64,000 nt of DNA from Microbacterium paraoxydans (GTDB lineage Bacteria; Actinomycetota; Actinomycetes; Actinomycetales; Microbacteriaceae). The position numbers and the translations under genes were made by a program. Below are positions 8,555 to 16,285 of this stretch, one piece after another (position 1 is the first letter of the stretch; each line of letters begins with the position of its first letter). Location of the stretch: NCBI RefSeq assembly GCF_019056515.1, contig NZ_CP064873.1:3348001-3412000 (forward strand), given 5' to 3'. The notes beneath the pieces are model-generated. The model did no database searches and was not told the origin of the DNA. It saw only the letters and a program-made list of their open reading frames with translations.

Positions 8555-10138
8555 TCAGCCGGCCGGCTGGATCTCGGCGATGTCCATCTCCCACACGGAG
8601 TTGTACACGGCGCCGGACACGCTGGAGGCGGAGGAGATGTTGCGACCGGGGACGATCAGCGGCACGAACGGGCCCTCGGCCTGCATGGCCTCGGCGAACT
8701 CGGTGAAGGCCTCGGTGCGCTGCTCGGCGTCGGTCGCGGCGGCCGCACCGGCGGCGATGCCCGCGATCTCCGGGTTGGCCTCGGCCGCCCAGCCGGCGCG
8801 GAGGCCGACCTTCAGACCCGGGGCGAAGGGGAGGAAGTTCGCCGAGTCGGCGTAGTCCGGACCCCAGAACCACAGGCCGAAGCCCTCGGTGCCGTTGACG
8901 TACGCATCGAGCTCGGTCGCGAACGGTGCCGGAGCCAGGTCGACGGCGATGCCGGCGTCCTCGAGCTGCGCCTGGATGCGCTCCGCGAGCGGGGTGAACT
9001 CCACGCCGCCGACCGGGTAGTCGTTCGGGAACTGGAGCTTGAGGGTCTGACCGGTGTACCCGGCCTCCTCCAGCGCGGCCTTCGCCTTGTCGAGGTCCTG
9101 CTTCACGCCGCTGTCGAGGGCGCCCTCGAACCCGGGCGGGATGACGCCGGTCGCCTGGACGGCACCGGCGCCGGCGAGCTCGAGCAGCGCGTCGTAGTCG
9201 AGCGCGTAGCGGATGGCCTCCGCGATCTTCACGTTCGCGAGGTCACCGCCGGCCTCGCCCTGGTTGAGCAGCAGGAAGATGGTCTGGCCGGACGGGACCG
9301 AGTCGACGCTGATGTCATCGCCGAGACCGGCGACCTGGTCGCCGTTGAGGTCCATCGCGACCATCGAGTCGCCGCCCTTGAGGTTGGCGAGCTGGGTCGC
9401 GCTCTCCGAGACGTTGCGCACGACGACGCGGCTGTAGGCCGACTCCTCGTCGCCGTTGTACTCGTCGTTGCGCGTGAGCACGACCTGCGAGCTGAGGTCG
9501 AGCGTGTCCAGCACGAACGGGCCGGATCCGGCGGACTCGCCGTCGAGGAAGCCCTGGGCGCTGTCGGAGCCGTCGGTGCTTCCGCCGTTCTCCATCACGA
9601 CGTCGGCGTTGACGATGCCGAGCGCCGGGTTCGCGAGGATCGCGGGGAGCTGCAGCAGCGGGGTCTCCGAGGTGAACCGGATGGTCTTGTCGTCGACCTC
9701 CTCGATCGTGAGGCCGCCGAGCAGGAAGTTCGGCTTGGCGTCTTCCATCCCCTGGATGCGCTGCAGCGAGAACACGACGTCCTTCGCCTCGACGGGCGAG
9801 CCGTCGGAGAACACGCGGTCGCCCTCGAGCGTGAACGTGAACTCGGTCGCCTCGTCGTTCTGCTCCCACGACGCGAGGCCCGGGACCGGAGTGGAGACGT
9901 CGGAGCCCTCGAAGTCGACGAGGGTCTCGTACAGCGCCTTCGCGATCATGTTGCCGGTCGGGTCGTACGTGTGACCCGGGTCGGCCGTCTCGATCGAGAA
10001 CGCGGTGTCGATGACGAGGGAGTCGGAGCCCTGGGACGACTCGGAGGTGTTCGCCGAGTTCCCTCCCGAGCAACCTGCGAGCGCCAGGAGCGCGACGGCT
10101 CCGAGCGCGATGACCGGCGTGATACGGCGTGACGACAT
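8555..10138 (-). CDS. Substrate-binding lipoprotein of the peptide-type ABC transporter
   Basis: A 527-residue SBP_bac_5-type binding protein. The N-terminus is a lipoprotein signal with lipobox LAGC and the acylated cysteine at residue 23. The mature part has the family hallmarks ETADPGHTYDPTGNMIAKALYETLV, FTFTLEGDRVFSDGSPVEAKDVVFSLQRI and IAEAIRYALDYD. It should capture a peptide or related solute outside the membrane for the following permeases and ATPases. The ATG at 10138 follows a GGAGG site; an ATG nine codons earlier is less likely. The actual substrate cannot be read from sequence. Confidence 0.92.
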   Translation of the reverse strand: MSSRRITPVIALGAVALLALAGCSGGNSANTSESSQGSDSLVIDTAFSIETADPGHTYDPTGNMIAKALYETLVDFEGSDVSTPVPGLASWEQNDEATEFTFTLEGDRVFSDGSPVEAKDVVFSLQRIQGMEDAKPNFLLGGLTIEEVDDKTIRFTSETPLLQLPAILANPALGIVNADVVMENGGSTDGSDSAQGFLDGESAGSGPFVLDTLDLSSQVVLTRNDEYNGDEESAYSRVVVRNVSESATQLANLKGGDSMVAMDLNGDQVAGLGDDISVDSVPSGQTIFLLLNQGEAGGDLANVKIAEAIRYALDYDALLELAGAGAVQATGVIPPGFEGALDSGVKQDLDKAKAALEEAGYTGQTLKLQFPNDYPVGGVEFTPLAERIQAQLEDAGIAVDLAPAPFATELDAYVNGTEGFGLWFWGPDYADSANFLPFAPGLKVGLRAGWAAEANPEIAGIAAGAAAATDAEQRTEAFTEFAEAMQAEGPFVPLIVPGRNISSASSVSGAVYNSVWEMDIAEIQPAG

Positions 10139-10207
10139 CAGGGCCTCCAAGGGCGAGGAGTACATTCGGGTCCGGTCGCCACCGATGTGGACGACCGGGG
10201 ATCAGAT

Positions 10208-10222
10208 TCGCATCATATGCGA
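10208..10222. promoter_or_regulatory. Inverted repeat in the divergent promoter region (candidate Lrp operator)
   Basis: A perfect inverted repeat TCGCAT-N3-ATGCGA lies in the 151-bp gap between the ABC transporter operon and the divergent Lrp/AsnC-type regulator. The 11-mer TGTCCAGCAAG also occurs twice in this gap, at about 10228 and 10292, the second overlapping the regulator start. Lrp/AsnC proteins usually bind 15-bp palindromes and control adjacent divergent genes, so this site is the natural candidate. Confidence 0.5.
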
Positions 10223-10289
10223 CGATGTGTCCAGCAAGTGCGCGTCACACAGGCACGCATTGTCGAGAACCTCGGATGTGAGGAGCAAT

Positions 10290-10877
10290 ATGTCCAGCAA
10301 GGACGCGGATCCGTCGAAGCAATCTGGACGAAGTGCCGCCCCTTTGGATGAGACGGCGTACAGAATCCTCGATGTGCTGCGCGATAACGGTCGCGTCTCG
10401 ATCGCCGCGCTGGCCGAGAAGGTGGGCATCTCGCGGGCCAGCGCGTACACGCGGGTCGAGTCGCTCGTGCACGACGGCGTCATCACCGGATTCAGCGCAC
10501 GCGTGGATCAGGCGAAGGCCGGGCTGTCGATCGGAGCCCTCGTCTTCGTGACCGTGATGCCGCAGGCCTGGGCCTCGTTCCGGGAGCGGATCATCGAGAT
10601 GCCGGACGTGGAGTGGTGCGCGATCACGACCGGGGAGCACGACGCGATGCTGCTCATCCGCGCGGTCGACGTGAGCGGTGTGCACGAGTTCTCGACGGGA
10701 GTCATCGCGCAGCTTCCCGAGGTGCGGACGGTGGTCAGCGTCGTCGTGCTCGACGAGGTCATCCGGCGGCCCTACCTGCTGCCCGGAGACCTGCCGGAGC
10801 GGCAGACGGAGGTTCCGCTCGGGATGACGCGATGGACGCCCGCCTCGCCGGGGCGGGATGCGCTCCCGCCGCGCTGA
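10290..10877 (+). CDS. Lrp/AsnC-family transcriptional regulator
   Basis: A 195-residue regulator. An N-terminal winged helix-turn-helix (TAYRILDVLRDNGRVSIAAL followed by AEKVGISRASAYTRVESL, residues about 22-62) is followed by the RAM/AsnC ligand-sensing domain (LSIGALVFVTVMPQ, WCAITTGEHDAMLLIRAVD). Family members respond to amino acids or small metabolites. It is divergent from the peptide-type ABC transporter operon, so control of that operon is likely. The ATG at 10290 follows a GAGGAGC site. It ends one base before the convergent next gene. Confidence 0.9.
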   Translation: MSSKDADPSKQSGRSAAPLDETAYRILDVLRDNGRVSIAALAEKVGISRASAYTRVESLVHDGVITGFSARVDQAKAGLSIGALVFVTVMPQAWASFRERIIEMPDVEWCAITTGEHDAMLLIRAVDVSGVHEFSTGVIAQLPEVRTVVSVVVLDEVIRRPYLLPGDLPERQTEVPLGMTRWTPASPGRDALPPR

Positions 10878-10878
10878 G

Positions 10879-11238
10879 TCAGGCGGCCGGGATCTCCTCG
10901 ACGACACTGAGCTGCGGGAGGCCGTGCATCTCGTAGTGCTCCACCAGACGGATGCGGCCGTCGTCGGTGAGCTCCAGCTCGCTCTCGCCATCCCCGGTGA
11001 CCACGGTGCCGTCGGCCTTGAGCACATGGACGAACGAGACCCAGATCGTGTCGCCGGTGCGCGTGCCGACGAACTTCCCGAAGGTGACCGTGTCACCCTC
11101 GTAGCCGCCCCAGATCGCGCCGTCGCGTTCGAAGTACTCGAAGACGCTGGGGGCGTCGGGGTCGACGGCGGAGGTCGTGGACGAGACCATGCGGAAGCGT
11201 CGGCCGTCGAGGGAGGGGAGGGTGGCGGTGGCAGTCAC
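10879..11238 (-). CDS. Conserved protein of unknown function, small beta-barrel-like
   Basis: A 119-residue soluble protein with a GTG start. It has alternating short strands (DGRRFRMVSSTTSAVDPDAPSVFEYFERDGAIWGGYEGDTVTFGKFVG) and a central T-G-D-[TS]-I-W-V pattern, resembling small lipocalin-like proteins sometimes mislabelled N-acetylglutamate synthase. No catalytic motif can be seen. It is convergent with the Lrp-type gene and divergent from the next unknown gene. No function is claimed. Confidence 0.7.
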   Translation of the reverse strand: MTATATLPSLDGRRFRMVSSTTSAVDPDAPSVFEYFERDGAIWGGYEGDTVTFGKFVGTRTGDTIWVSFVHVLKADGTVVTGDGESELELTDDGRIRLVEHYEMHGLPQLSVVEEIPAA

Positions 11239-11303
11239 CCCTCGATTATGGGGGATCGACGGCCGCGGCTCGCGTCGTCGGACGCGGCCGGTACCGTGGT
11301 CGC

Positions 11304-12209
11304 ATGGAGTGGATCGCAGACCCCGGCGTCGGCGCGTGGCTGCGGGAGACCCTCGACGACGGTCTGGGGAGCATGCACGCGGTCGTCCCCCGCGGCTTCC
11401 CCGCGTACGCCCGGATCTTCCATCCCGCCACGGTGCGGGAGAGTCCCACGGCGGCGGGTTCCGACGTGCGCGTCAGCTGGGCGGACACCGCCGCCGCCTT
11501 CGGCACGACGATGCACGCAGAGGCGCAGTGGCACCGGATCGTGCGCACTCCCGTCGACGCCGACTGGCGGACCCGCATCGCTCCGGACGGCCGCGAGTTC
11601 ACGGCGCCGATGGAGGGCGCGCTCGACAGCGACCTCGTGACGGTCCTGGGCGGGCACCTCGCCGCCCACACCGCGACACCGGACGACGGGGTCGTCGCGC
11701 TCTGGGAGGGATTCGGCGGTCTGGTCGGCTTCTTCGGAGACGGGCCGTCCCGTGTCTTCCTCACGTTCAGCGAAGACCCGCACCATCAGGCGATGCTCGA
11801 CCGCAGCACGCACGACCCCTTCAACAACGTCTTCCGGAAGCCCACCTGGCAGGACGGCATCCTCTCCCGCGAGATCTCCGAAGGGCCCCGGCTGCAGCTC
11901 CCCGGGCGCGACTACGTGCTGTTCTCCGGGGGTGCCAGGGCCTTCGCGGATCCGGACTGGGTGCTCGGCGTGCCGTGGCGCGACCGGGTCGGCGAGGAAC
12001 GCGGCTTCCCGCCCGCCGCCCAGAGCCCGAACATCCTGTGGCCCGCCGATCGCGCCTGGGTGATGGTCTCGGAGATCGACTACGACTCCACGATCGTGGC
12101 GGGCTCGCCCGACCTCATCCGTGCGATCTGCACGGACGAACGTCTGGAGGCGAAGGCTCTGCGCGCGGGTGCCGACCTCACGTGGGACGCCGACGAGGTC
12201 AACCGATGA
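11304..12209 (+). CDS. Hypothetical protein, 301 aa
   Basis: A soluble protein of 301 residues that I do not recognise. It starts MEWIADPGVGAWLRETLDDG, is rich in Trp, Asp and Pro, and has no signal peptide or membrane segment. The repeated use of aromatic and acidic residues (ALWEGFGGLVGFFGDGPSRVFL, SPNILWPADRAWVMVSEIDYDSTIV) suggests a folded globular domain. Its stop overlaps the start of the next gene by 4 bases, so the two are probably translated together. Confidence 0.8.
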   Translation: MEWIADPGVGAWLRETLDDGLGSMHAVVPRGFPAYARIFHPATVRESPTAAGSDVRVSWADTAAAFGTTMHAEAQWHRIVRTPVDADWRTRIAPDGREFTAPMEGALDSDLVTVLGGHLAAHTATPDDGVVALWEGFGGLVGFFGDGPSRVFLTFSEDPHHQAMLDRSTHDPFNNVFRKPTWQDGILSREISEGPRLQLPGRDYVLFSGGARAFADPDWVLGVPWRDRVGEERGFPPAAQSPNILWPADRAWVMVSEIDYDSTIVAGSPDLIRAICTDERLEAKALRAGADLTWDADEVNR

Positions 12210-13294
12210 CGTCTCCGCAGGCATCGGCGTCGTTCGATGCGCGTCCCCTCACCGATCCGGTCGACCCGGCCGCCGTCCGCGCCTTCACGGCGGAGCTCCG
12301 GTCCCGGCGGACGACCGGCATGGCGGTGTCGTCGATCATCGCCGTCGTGGCCGTCGCGATCGCCGGGGTCGTGATGCTTCCGATCCTCGCCTCCGTGGTG
12401 GTGGCGCTGGCAGCGGGAAGCGGCTCCCCCGCCGCGGCGGCGATCCCCCTCGTGCTCCTCCTGCTGGTGGCCGCGGGGGTGGGCGTGCTCATCTGGATGG
12501 GCGTCCGCAACGCGCGCACCGCGCGGTACCGCCTGCACCGGTTCGCCCAGGCCAACGGCATGACGTACGAGCCGCGCGTGGACGATCCGCCGCTCCCCGG
12601 GATGATCTTCCATCTCGGCCGCTCGCGCATGGCGACCGATCTGGTCCGCGGCACGAATCCACGGTTCGTGGAGTTCGGCAACTACCAGTACACGGTGCAG
12701 TCCGGGAAGAACTCGACGACGTATCGCTGGGGCTATGTGGCCGTGAAGCTGGATGTGCCCCTGCCGAACATCGTGCTCGACGCGAAGGGCAACAACGGCT
12801 TCGGCTCCAACCTGCCGGCCTCGTTCCAGCGGGCACAGCGCCTGTCGCTCGAGGGCGACTTCGACCAGCACTTCACCCTGTACTGCCCGGACGGCTACGA
12901 GCAGGACGCGCTCTACCTCTTCACGCCCGACATCATGGCGCGCTTCATCGACAACGCCGCGCAGCTCGACGTCGAGATCGTCGACGACTGGCTGTTCCTC
13001 TACACGCCCCGCCGCGCCTCCACGCTCGATCCGGCGACCTGGGCGTGGCTGTTCGGGGCGGTGGGGGCGCTCTTGACCAAGCTCGACCAGTGGGCGCGGT
13101 GGCGCGACGACCGCCTCGCCGCCGCGGCGACGCCCGGGGGCCACGCTCTCCCGTTCGCTGCGCCGGCCGGGATGATCACCCCACCGCCGGGGGTCGCGCC
13201 GCAGGGTCGGCGCCTCAAGCGCACGGGGACCTGGGTGCCGATCGTCGTGGTGATCGGATTCGCGGTCTTCTGGATGCTCAGCCGCTGGAACTGA
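12206..13294 (+). CDS. Membrane protein of unknown function, 362 aa
   Basis: The ATG overlaps the stop of the preceding gene (ATGA). The 362-residue product has two adjacent hydrophobic helices near residues 38-100 (SSIIAVVAVAIAGVVMLPIL and IPLVLLLLVAAGVGVLIWMG). A large cytosolic-looking domain follows (RYRLHRFAQANGMTYEPRVDDP, FGNYQYTV, WGYVAVKLD, VEIVDDWLFLYTPRR), then a C-terminal helix WVPIVVVIGFAVFWMLSRW. The layout resembles DUF3137-like actinobacterial proteins, but no reaction can be inferred. It is probably coupled in function to the gene before it. Confidence 0.8.
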   Translation: MTSPQASASFDARPLTDPVDPAAVRAFTAELRSRRTTGMAVSSIIAVVAVAIAGVVMLPILASVVVALAAGSGSPAAAAIPLVLLLLVAAGVGVLIWMGVRNARTARYRLHRFAQANGMTYEPRVDDPPLPGMIFHLGRSRMATDLVRGTNPRFVEFGNYQYTVQSGKNSTTYRWGYVAVKLDVPLPNIVLDAKGNNGFGSNLPASFQRAQRLSLEGDFDQHFTLYCPDGYEQDALYLFTPDIMARFIDNAAQLDVEIVDDWLFLYTPRRASTLDPATWAWLFGAVGALLTKLDQWARWRDDRLAAAATPGGHALPFAAPAGMITPPPGVAPQGRRLKRTGTWVPIVVVIGFAVFWMLSRWN

Positions 13295-13310
13295 CGACGA
13301 ACCCGATGTG

Positions 13311-13347
13311 GGGGTGGGTGCCGTTCTGGGGAACCGACGCCCACCCC
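13311..13347. terminator. Stem-loop after the 362-aa membrane protein gene
   Basis: GGGGTGGGTGCCG (13311-13323) faces CGACGCCCACCCC (13335-13347) across an 11-nt loop; the 13-bp stem has two mismatched positions. It starts 16 bases after the stop codon. Confidence 0.5.
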
Positions 13348-13489
13348 ATCCCCCCTCGGGATCGAAAGGAATTCGACGTTCCCTCCGCATTGACGGTTCG
13401 ACCGTCCCGCCCGTGGTCAGCTGGGGACTGACGCTGCGTGGCGATACCGGGATGGTATACCGGCGGACGTTGCACCCGGTTGCGTTCAT

Positions 13490-13513
13490 GCGCGGGAATG
13501 CACTTTCCCGCGC
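13490..13513. terminator. Stem-loop at the 3' end of the glycosyltransferase gene
   Basis: A perfect 9-bp stem GCGCGGGAA/TTCCCGCGC with a 6-nt loop lies a few bases past the glycosyltransferase stop codon. The rest of the 13348-13489 gap shows no gene. Confidence 0.65.
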
Positions 13514-13518
13514 GGCGC

Positions 13519-14832
13519 TCAGCGGTGCATCGAGCTGTCGGCTGCGGCCCCGCTCGCGGTCTCCGCGGCCAGGACCGCGTCGAGCGTCTGCCAGGCGTCC
13601 GCAGCGCGCATCGCCTCTCCGACCTGCCGTGCGCGGTCGCGGAACGCCGGCTCGACGAGCACCCGGTGCACGGCCTCGGCGACCTGTCCCGGCTTCGGCG
13701 CGTTCGTCCGCAGGTTGATGCCCACGCCGGTCCACCCGACTCGGGCGGAGACCTCGACCTTGTCCTCCGTCTGCCCCGCGACCACCAGCGGGACGCCCTG
13801 GGCCAGCGCCTGCTGCACCCCGCCGAAGCCGCCGTTCGTGACGAACACGTCGACCTCCGGCAGCAGCCGGTCGTAGGGCAGGTACTCGGCGACGCGGACG
13901 TTCGCCGGGAGCTCCGCCGGGAGCGCCTCGACGGGGCGTCCACCGGTGGAGACCACCACGAGGGCGTCCGTCGCGGCGAGCCCGGCGATCGTGGGAAGCA
14001 CGAGCTGGCCGAAGTCGGCGTTGGCGATCGTCCCCTGACTGACATGGATCACGGGCCGCCGTCCGTCCAGGTCGGACCACCACTCGGGCAGTGGCACGGT
14101 CGCCGCCGCCGCGGGCAGGGGGCCGGCGAAGTGCACGGACGCCGGGAGGTCGGAGCGCGGGTACTCGAACGCCGGCACCGAGAACTGCACGTACGCGTCC
14201 GCGCGGCCCGCCCAGTCGAGCACGAATCCGCCGAGATCGCGGCCGACCGCCTCGCGCGCCATGGCGTCGGCCTCCTTCTGCACGCCGCCGAAGATGACGC
14301 GCTCCGCCACGGTGCGGAGGAAGGCGTTGCGCATCCGGCCGAACGGCCCGCGCATCGGCGTGACTCCGAGCCCGAACGGGGCCGTGTCGACGCTGCGGGC
14401 GCCGAGCGGGAAGATGCCGAGGACCACGACCGGGGGCCGTTCGGCCTTCGGCAGCCGCTGCAGCAGCGCCGCACCGACGAACAGCGGTTCGGTGAGGACG
14501 GCGTCGACGCGGTTCCGCGCGAGCTCGACGCGCACGGCCTCGAGCTGAGCCCGCCCCGGACGAATGAACAGAGTGCTCATGTCGAAGCGGAGCGCAGCCA
14601 CCCCGGTGAGACCTTCGCGCTCGGGGAACGCGCCGTTCGCGTCGTCGAGATCGACGTCGGCCTCCGCCGGCAGCGGACGGAACCGCGCGCCCGCCGCGGT
14701 CACCTGCTCCTCGTACCGGGTGCTCGTGAGGAAGAGGACCTCGTGCCCATCGGCGACCAGGTGTCTGGCGACCTGCAGCAGCGGGAGCACATGCCCGTGG
14801 GCGGGAGTGCAGGTGAGGAGGTAACGGGACAT
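13519..14832 (-). CDS. GT1-family glycosyltransferase (macrolide/UDP-glycosyltransferase type)
   Basis: A 437-residue GT-B enzyme. The N-terminal acceptor domain begins MSRYLLTCTPAHGHVLPLLQ, with the histidine expected of GT1 enzymes. The C-terminal donor domain has HVSQGTIANADFGQL, VFVTNGGFGGVQQALAQGVP and GQTEDKVEVSARVGWTG, corresponding to the nucleotide-sugar binding motif. Such enzymes attach sugars to hydrophobic small molecules, often inactivating antibiotics. A TetR regulator is divergent next to it, which fits inducible detoxification. The acceptor is unknown. Confidence 0.88.
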   Translation of the reverse strand: MSRYLLTCTPAHGHVLPLLQVARHLVADGHEVLFLTSTRYEEQVTAAGARFRPLPAEADVDLDDANGAFPEREGLTGVAALRFDMSTLFIRPGRAQLEAVRVELARNRVDAVLTEPLFVGAALLQRLPKAERPPVVVLGIFPLGARSVDTAPFGLGVTPMRGPFGRMRNAFLRTVAERVIFGGVQKEADAMAREAVGRDLGGFVLDWAGRADAYVQFSVPAFEYPRSDLPASVHFAGPLPAAAATVPLPEWWSDLDGRRPVIHVSQGTIANADFGQLVLPTIAGLAATDALVVVSTGGRPVEALPAELPANVRVAEYLPYDRLLPEVDVFVTNGGFGGVQQALAQGVPLVVAGQTEDKVEVSARVGWTGVGINLRTNAPKPGQVAEAVHRVLVEPAFRDRARQVGEAMRAADAWQTLDAVLAAETASGAAADSSMHR

Positions 14833-14895
14833 GGCGGCTCTCTCGATAGGGTTGGTTGTACCGTTGAAGTATTCATCACCCTCTGAGGAAAGTCA
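14833..14895. promoter_or_regulatory. Divergent promoter region, glycosyltransferase / TetR
   Basis: This 63-bp gap is AT-richer than its surroundings and must hold both promoters and the TetR operator. AGGGT near 14848 faces ACCCT near 14878, framing GTTGTACCGTTGAAG; symmetry is otherwise weak. A GAGGAAAG ribosome site precedes the TetR start. Confidence 0.4.
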
Positions 14896-15534
14896 ATGAC
14901 GTCGACTGCACGCCCCTACCGCTCCGCCCTGCGGACCCGACAGGCCGAGGAGACCCGTGCGCGCATCGTCGCGGCAGCCGCCCGCCTGTTCGCCGCGCAG
15001 GGATACCAGGCGACGACGATCTCCGCGATCGCCAAGGAAGCCGGGGTCTCCGCGGAGACGGTGAAGACCACGGCGGCGAAGGCGGAGTTGCTCATCGCCG
15101 CCTTCGAAGTCACCTTCTCCGGCTCGGAGGCCGCCGAGACCCTCGCCGACACCGAGGCCGGCTCCGGGTTGACGACTCTGCCGGACGACGTCTTCCTCGA
15201 CGCGGTCATCGCGCAGATCGGCGCGGCGAACGAGCGGGGGCATGCCCTCTGGACGGTCCTCCTGGGCGCGGCGCTCTCCGACCAGGTCGTCGATGCCGCC
15301 CTCCAGCGCATCCTCGAGAACCGGGCGGCGGACTACCGGGGGTTCGCGGCGGAACTGCAGCGCCGGGGCATCGTCGACTCGGACCACGACGGCGACGCCC
15401 TCGCCGACGTGCTGTCGTTCCTGCTCTCGCCGGAGAGCCACCAGCAGCTCGTCGTGCAGTCCGGATGGTCGCCGGAGCGCTATCGCTCCTGGCTGCGGAG
15501 CGCTGTGCTCGCCGCGGCCTCTCCGTCGGCATGA
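14896..15534 (+). CDS. TetR-family regulator
   Basis: A 212-residue TetR-type repressor. The N-terminal DNA-binding domain (TRARIVAAAARLFAAQGYQA and the recognition part ISAIAKEAGVSAETVKTTAA) covers residues about 22-65, followed by an all-helical ligand domain. It is divergent from the glycosyltransferase gene with only 63 bp between them. TetR regulators usually repress such neighbours until an inducer, often the substrate, is bound. The inducer is unknown. Confidence 0.9.
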   Translation: MTSTARPYRSALRTRQAEETRARIVAAAARLFAAQGYQATTISAIAKEAGVSAETVKTTAAKAELLIAAFEVTFSGSEAAETLADTEAGSGLTTLPDDVFLDAVIAQIGAANERGHALWTVLLGAALSDQVVDAALQRILENRAADYRGFAAELQRRGIVDSDHDGDALADVLSFLLSPESHQQLVVQSGWSPERYRSWLRSAVLAAASPSA

Positions 15535-15538
15535 CGAC

Positions 15539-16285
15539 TCACCGCGCGGACCAGCCGCCGTCCATCGTGTAGCTCGCGCCGGTCACCATCCCGGCGGCGT
15601 CAGCGGCGAGCCAGACGGCAAGGCCGGCGACCTCCTCCGGCTCCACGAGGCGTTTGATCGCGGCTTCGGTGAGGAGCACCTTCTCCAGGACCTCGCTCTC
15701 CGGGATGCCGTGCACCCGCGCCTGGTCGGCGATCTGGCGCTCGACGAGAGGCGTGCGCACGTATCCGGGATTGATGCAGTTGCTTGTGACGCCGTGCGCG
15801 GCACCCTCCAGCGCCGTCACCTTCGACAGCCCTTCCAGGCCGTGCTTGGCCGCCACGTAGGCCGCCTTGAACGGCGAGGCGCGAAGACCGTGGACGCTCG
15901 ACATGTTGATGATCCGCCCGAAGCCCCGCTCGTACATCCCCGGGAGTGCGGCCCGGGTCAGCAGGAAGGGCGCCTCGAGCATCAGCTGCACGAGGAGCGA
16001 GAAGCGGGCGGGGTCGAACTCCTCGATCGGGCTGACGTGCTGCACGCCCGCGTTGTTGACGAGGATGTCGGTGTCGAGGCGGAGTGCGGCCAGCGCATCG
16101 CGGTCGGTGAGGTCGACCTGCCACGCCTGCCCGCCGATCTCGTCGGCGAGGGCTTCGGCCGCGTCACCGTCGATGTCGGCGATCGTCACGCGGGCGCCCG
16201 CCTGCGCGAAGGCTCTCGCGCAGGCGGCACCGATGCCGCTCGCTCCCCCGGTGACGAGAGCACGACGTCCGCGCAGATCCGTCAT
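15539..16285 (-). CDS. 3-hydroxybutyrate dehydrogenase (SDR family)
   Basis: A 248-residue short-chain dehydrogenase with NAD-binding TGGASGIG (residues 12-19), NNAG, catalytic Ser in MSSVHG and YVAAK (Tyr, Lys). The stretch VHGLRASPFKAAYVAAKHGL and the loop NPGYVRTPLVERQIADQAR are characteristic of D-3-hydroxybutyrate dehydrogenases, which oxidise (R)-3-hydroxybutyrate to acetoacetate with NAD. The start overlaps the stop of the upstream MFS transporter by 4 bases, so uptake and oxidation are probably coupled. Confidence 0.85.
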   Translation of the reverse strand: MTDLRGRRALVTGGASGIGAACARAFAQAGARVTIADIDGDAAEALADEIGGQAWQVDLTDRDALAALRLDTDILVNNAGVQHVSPIEEFDPARFSLLVQLMLEAPFLLTRAALPGMYERGFGRIINMSSVHGLRASPFKAAYVAAKHGLEGLSKVTALEGAAHGVTSNCINPGYVRTPLVERQIADQARVHGIPESEVLEKVLLTEAAIKRLVEPEEVAGLAVWLAADAAGMVTGASYTMDGGWSAR

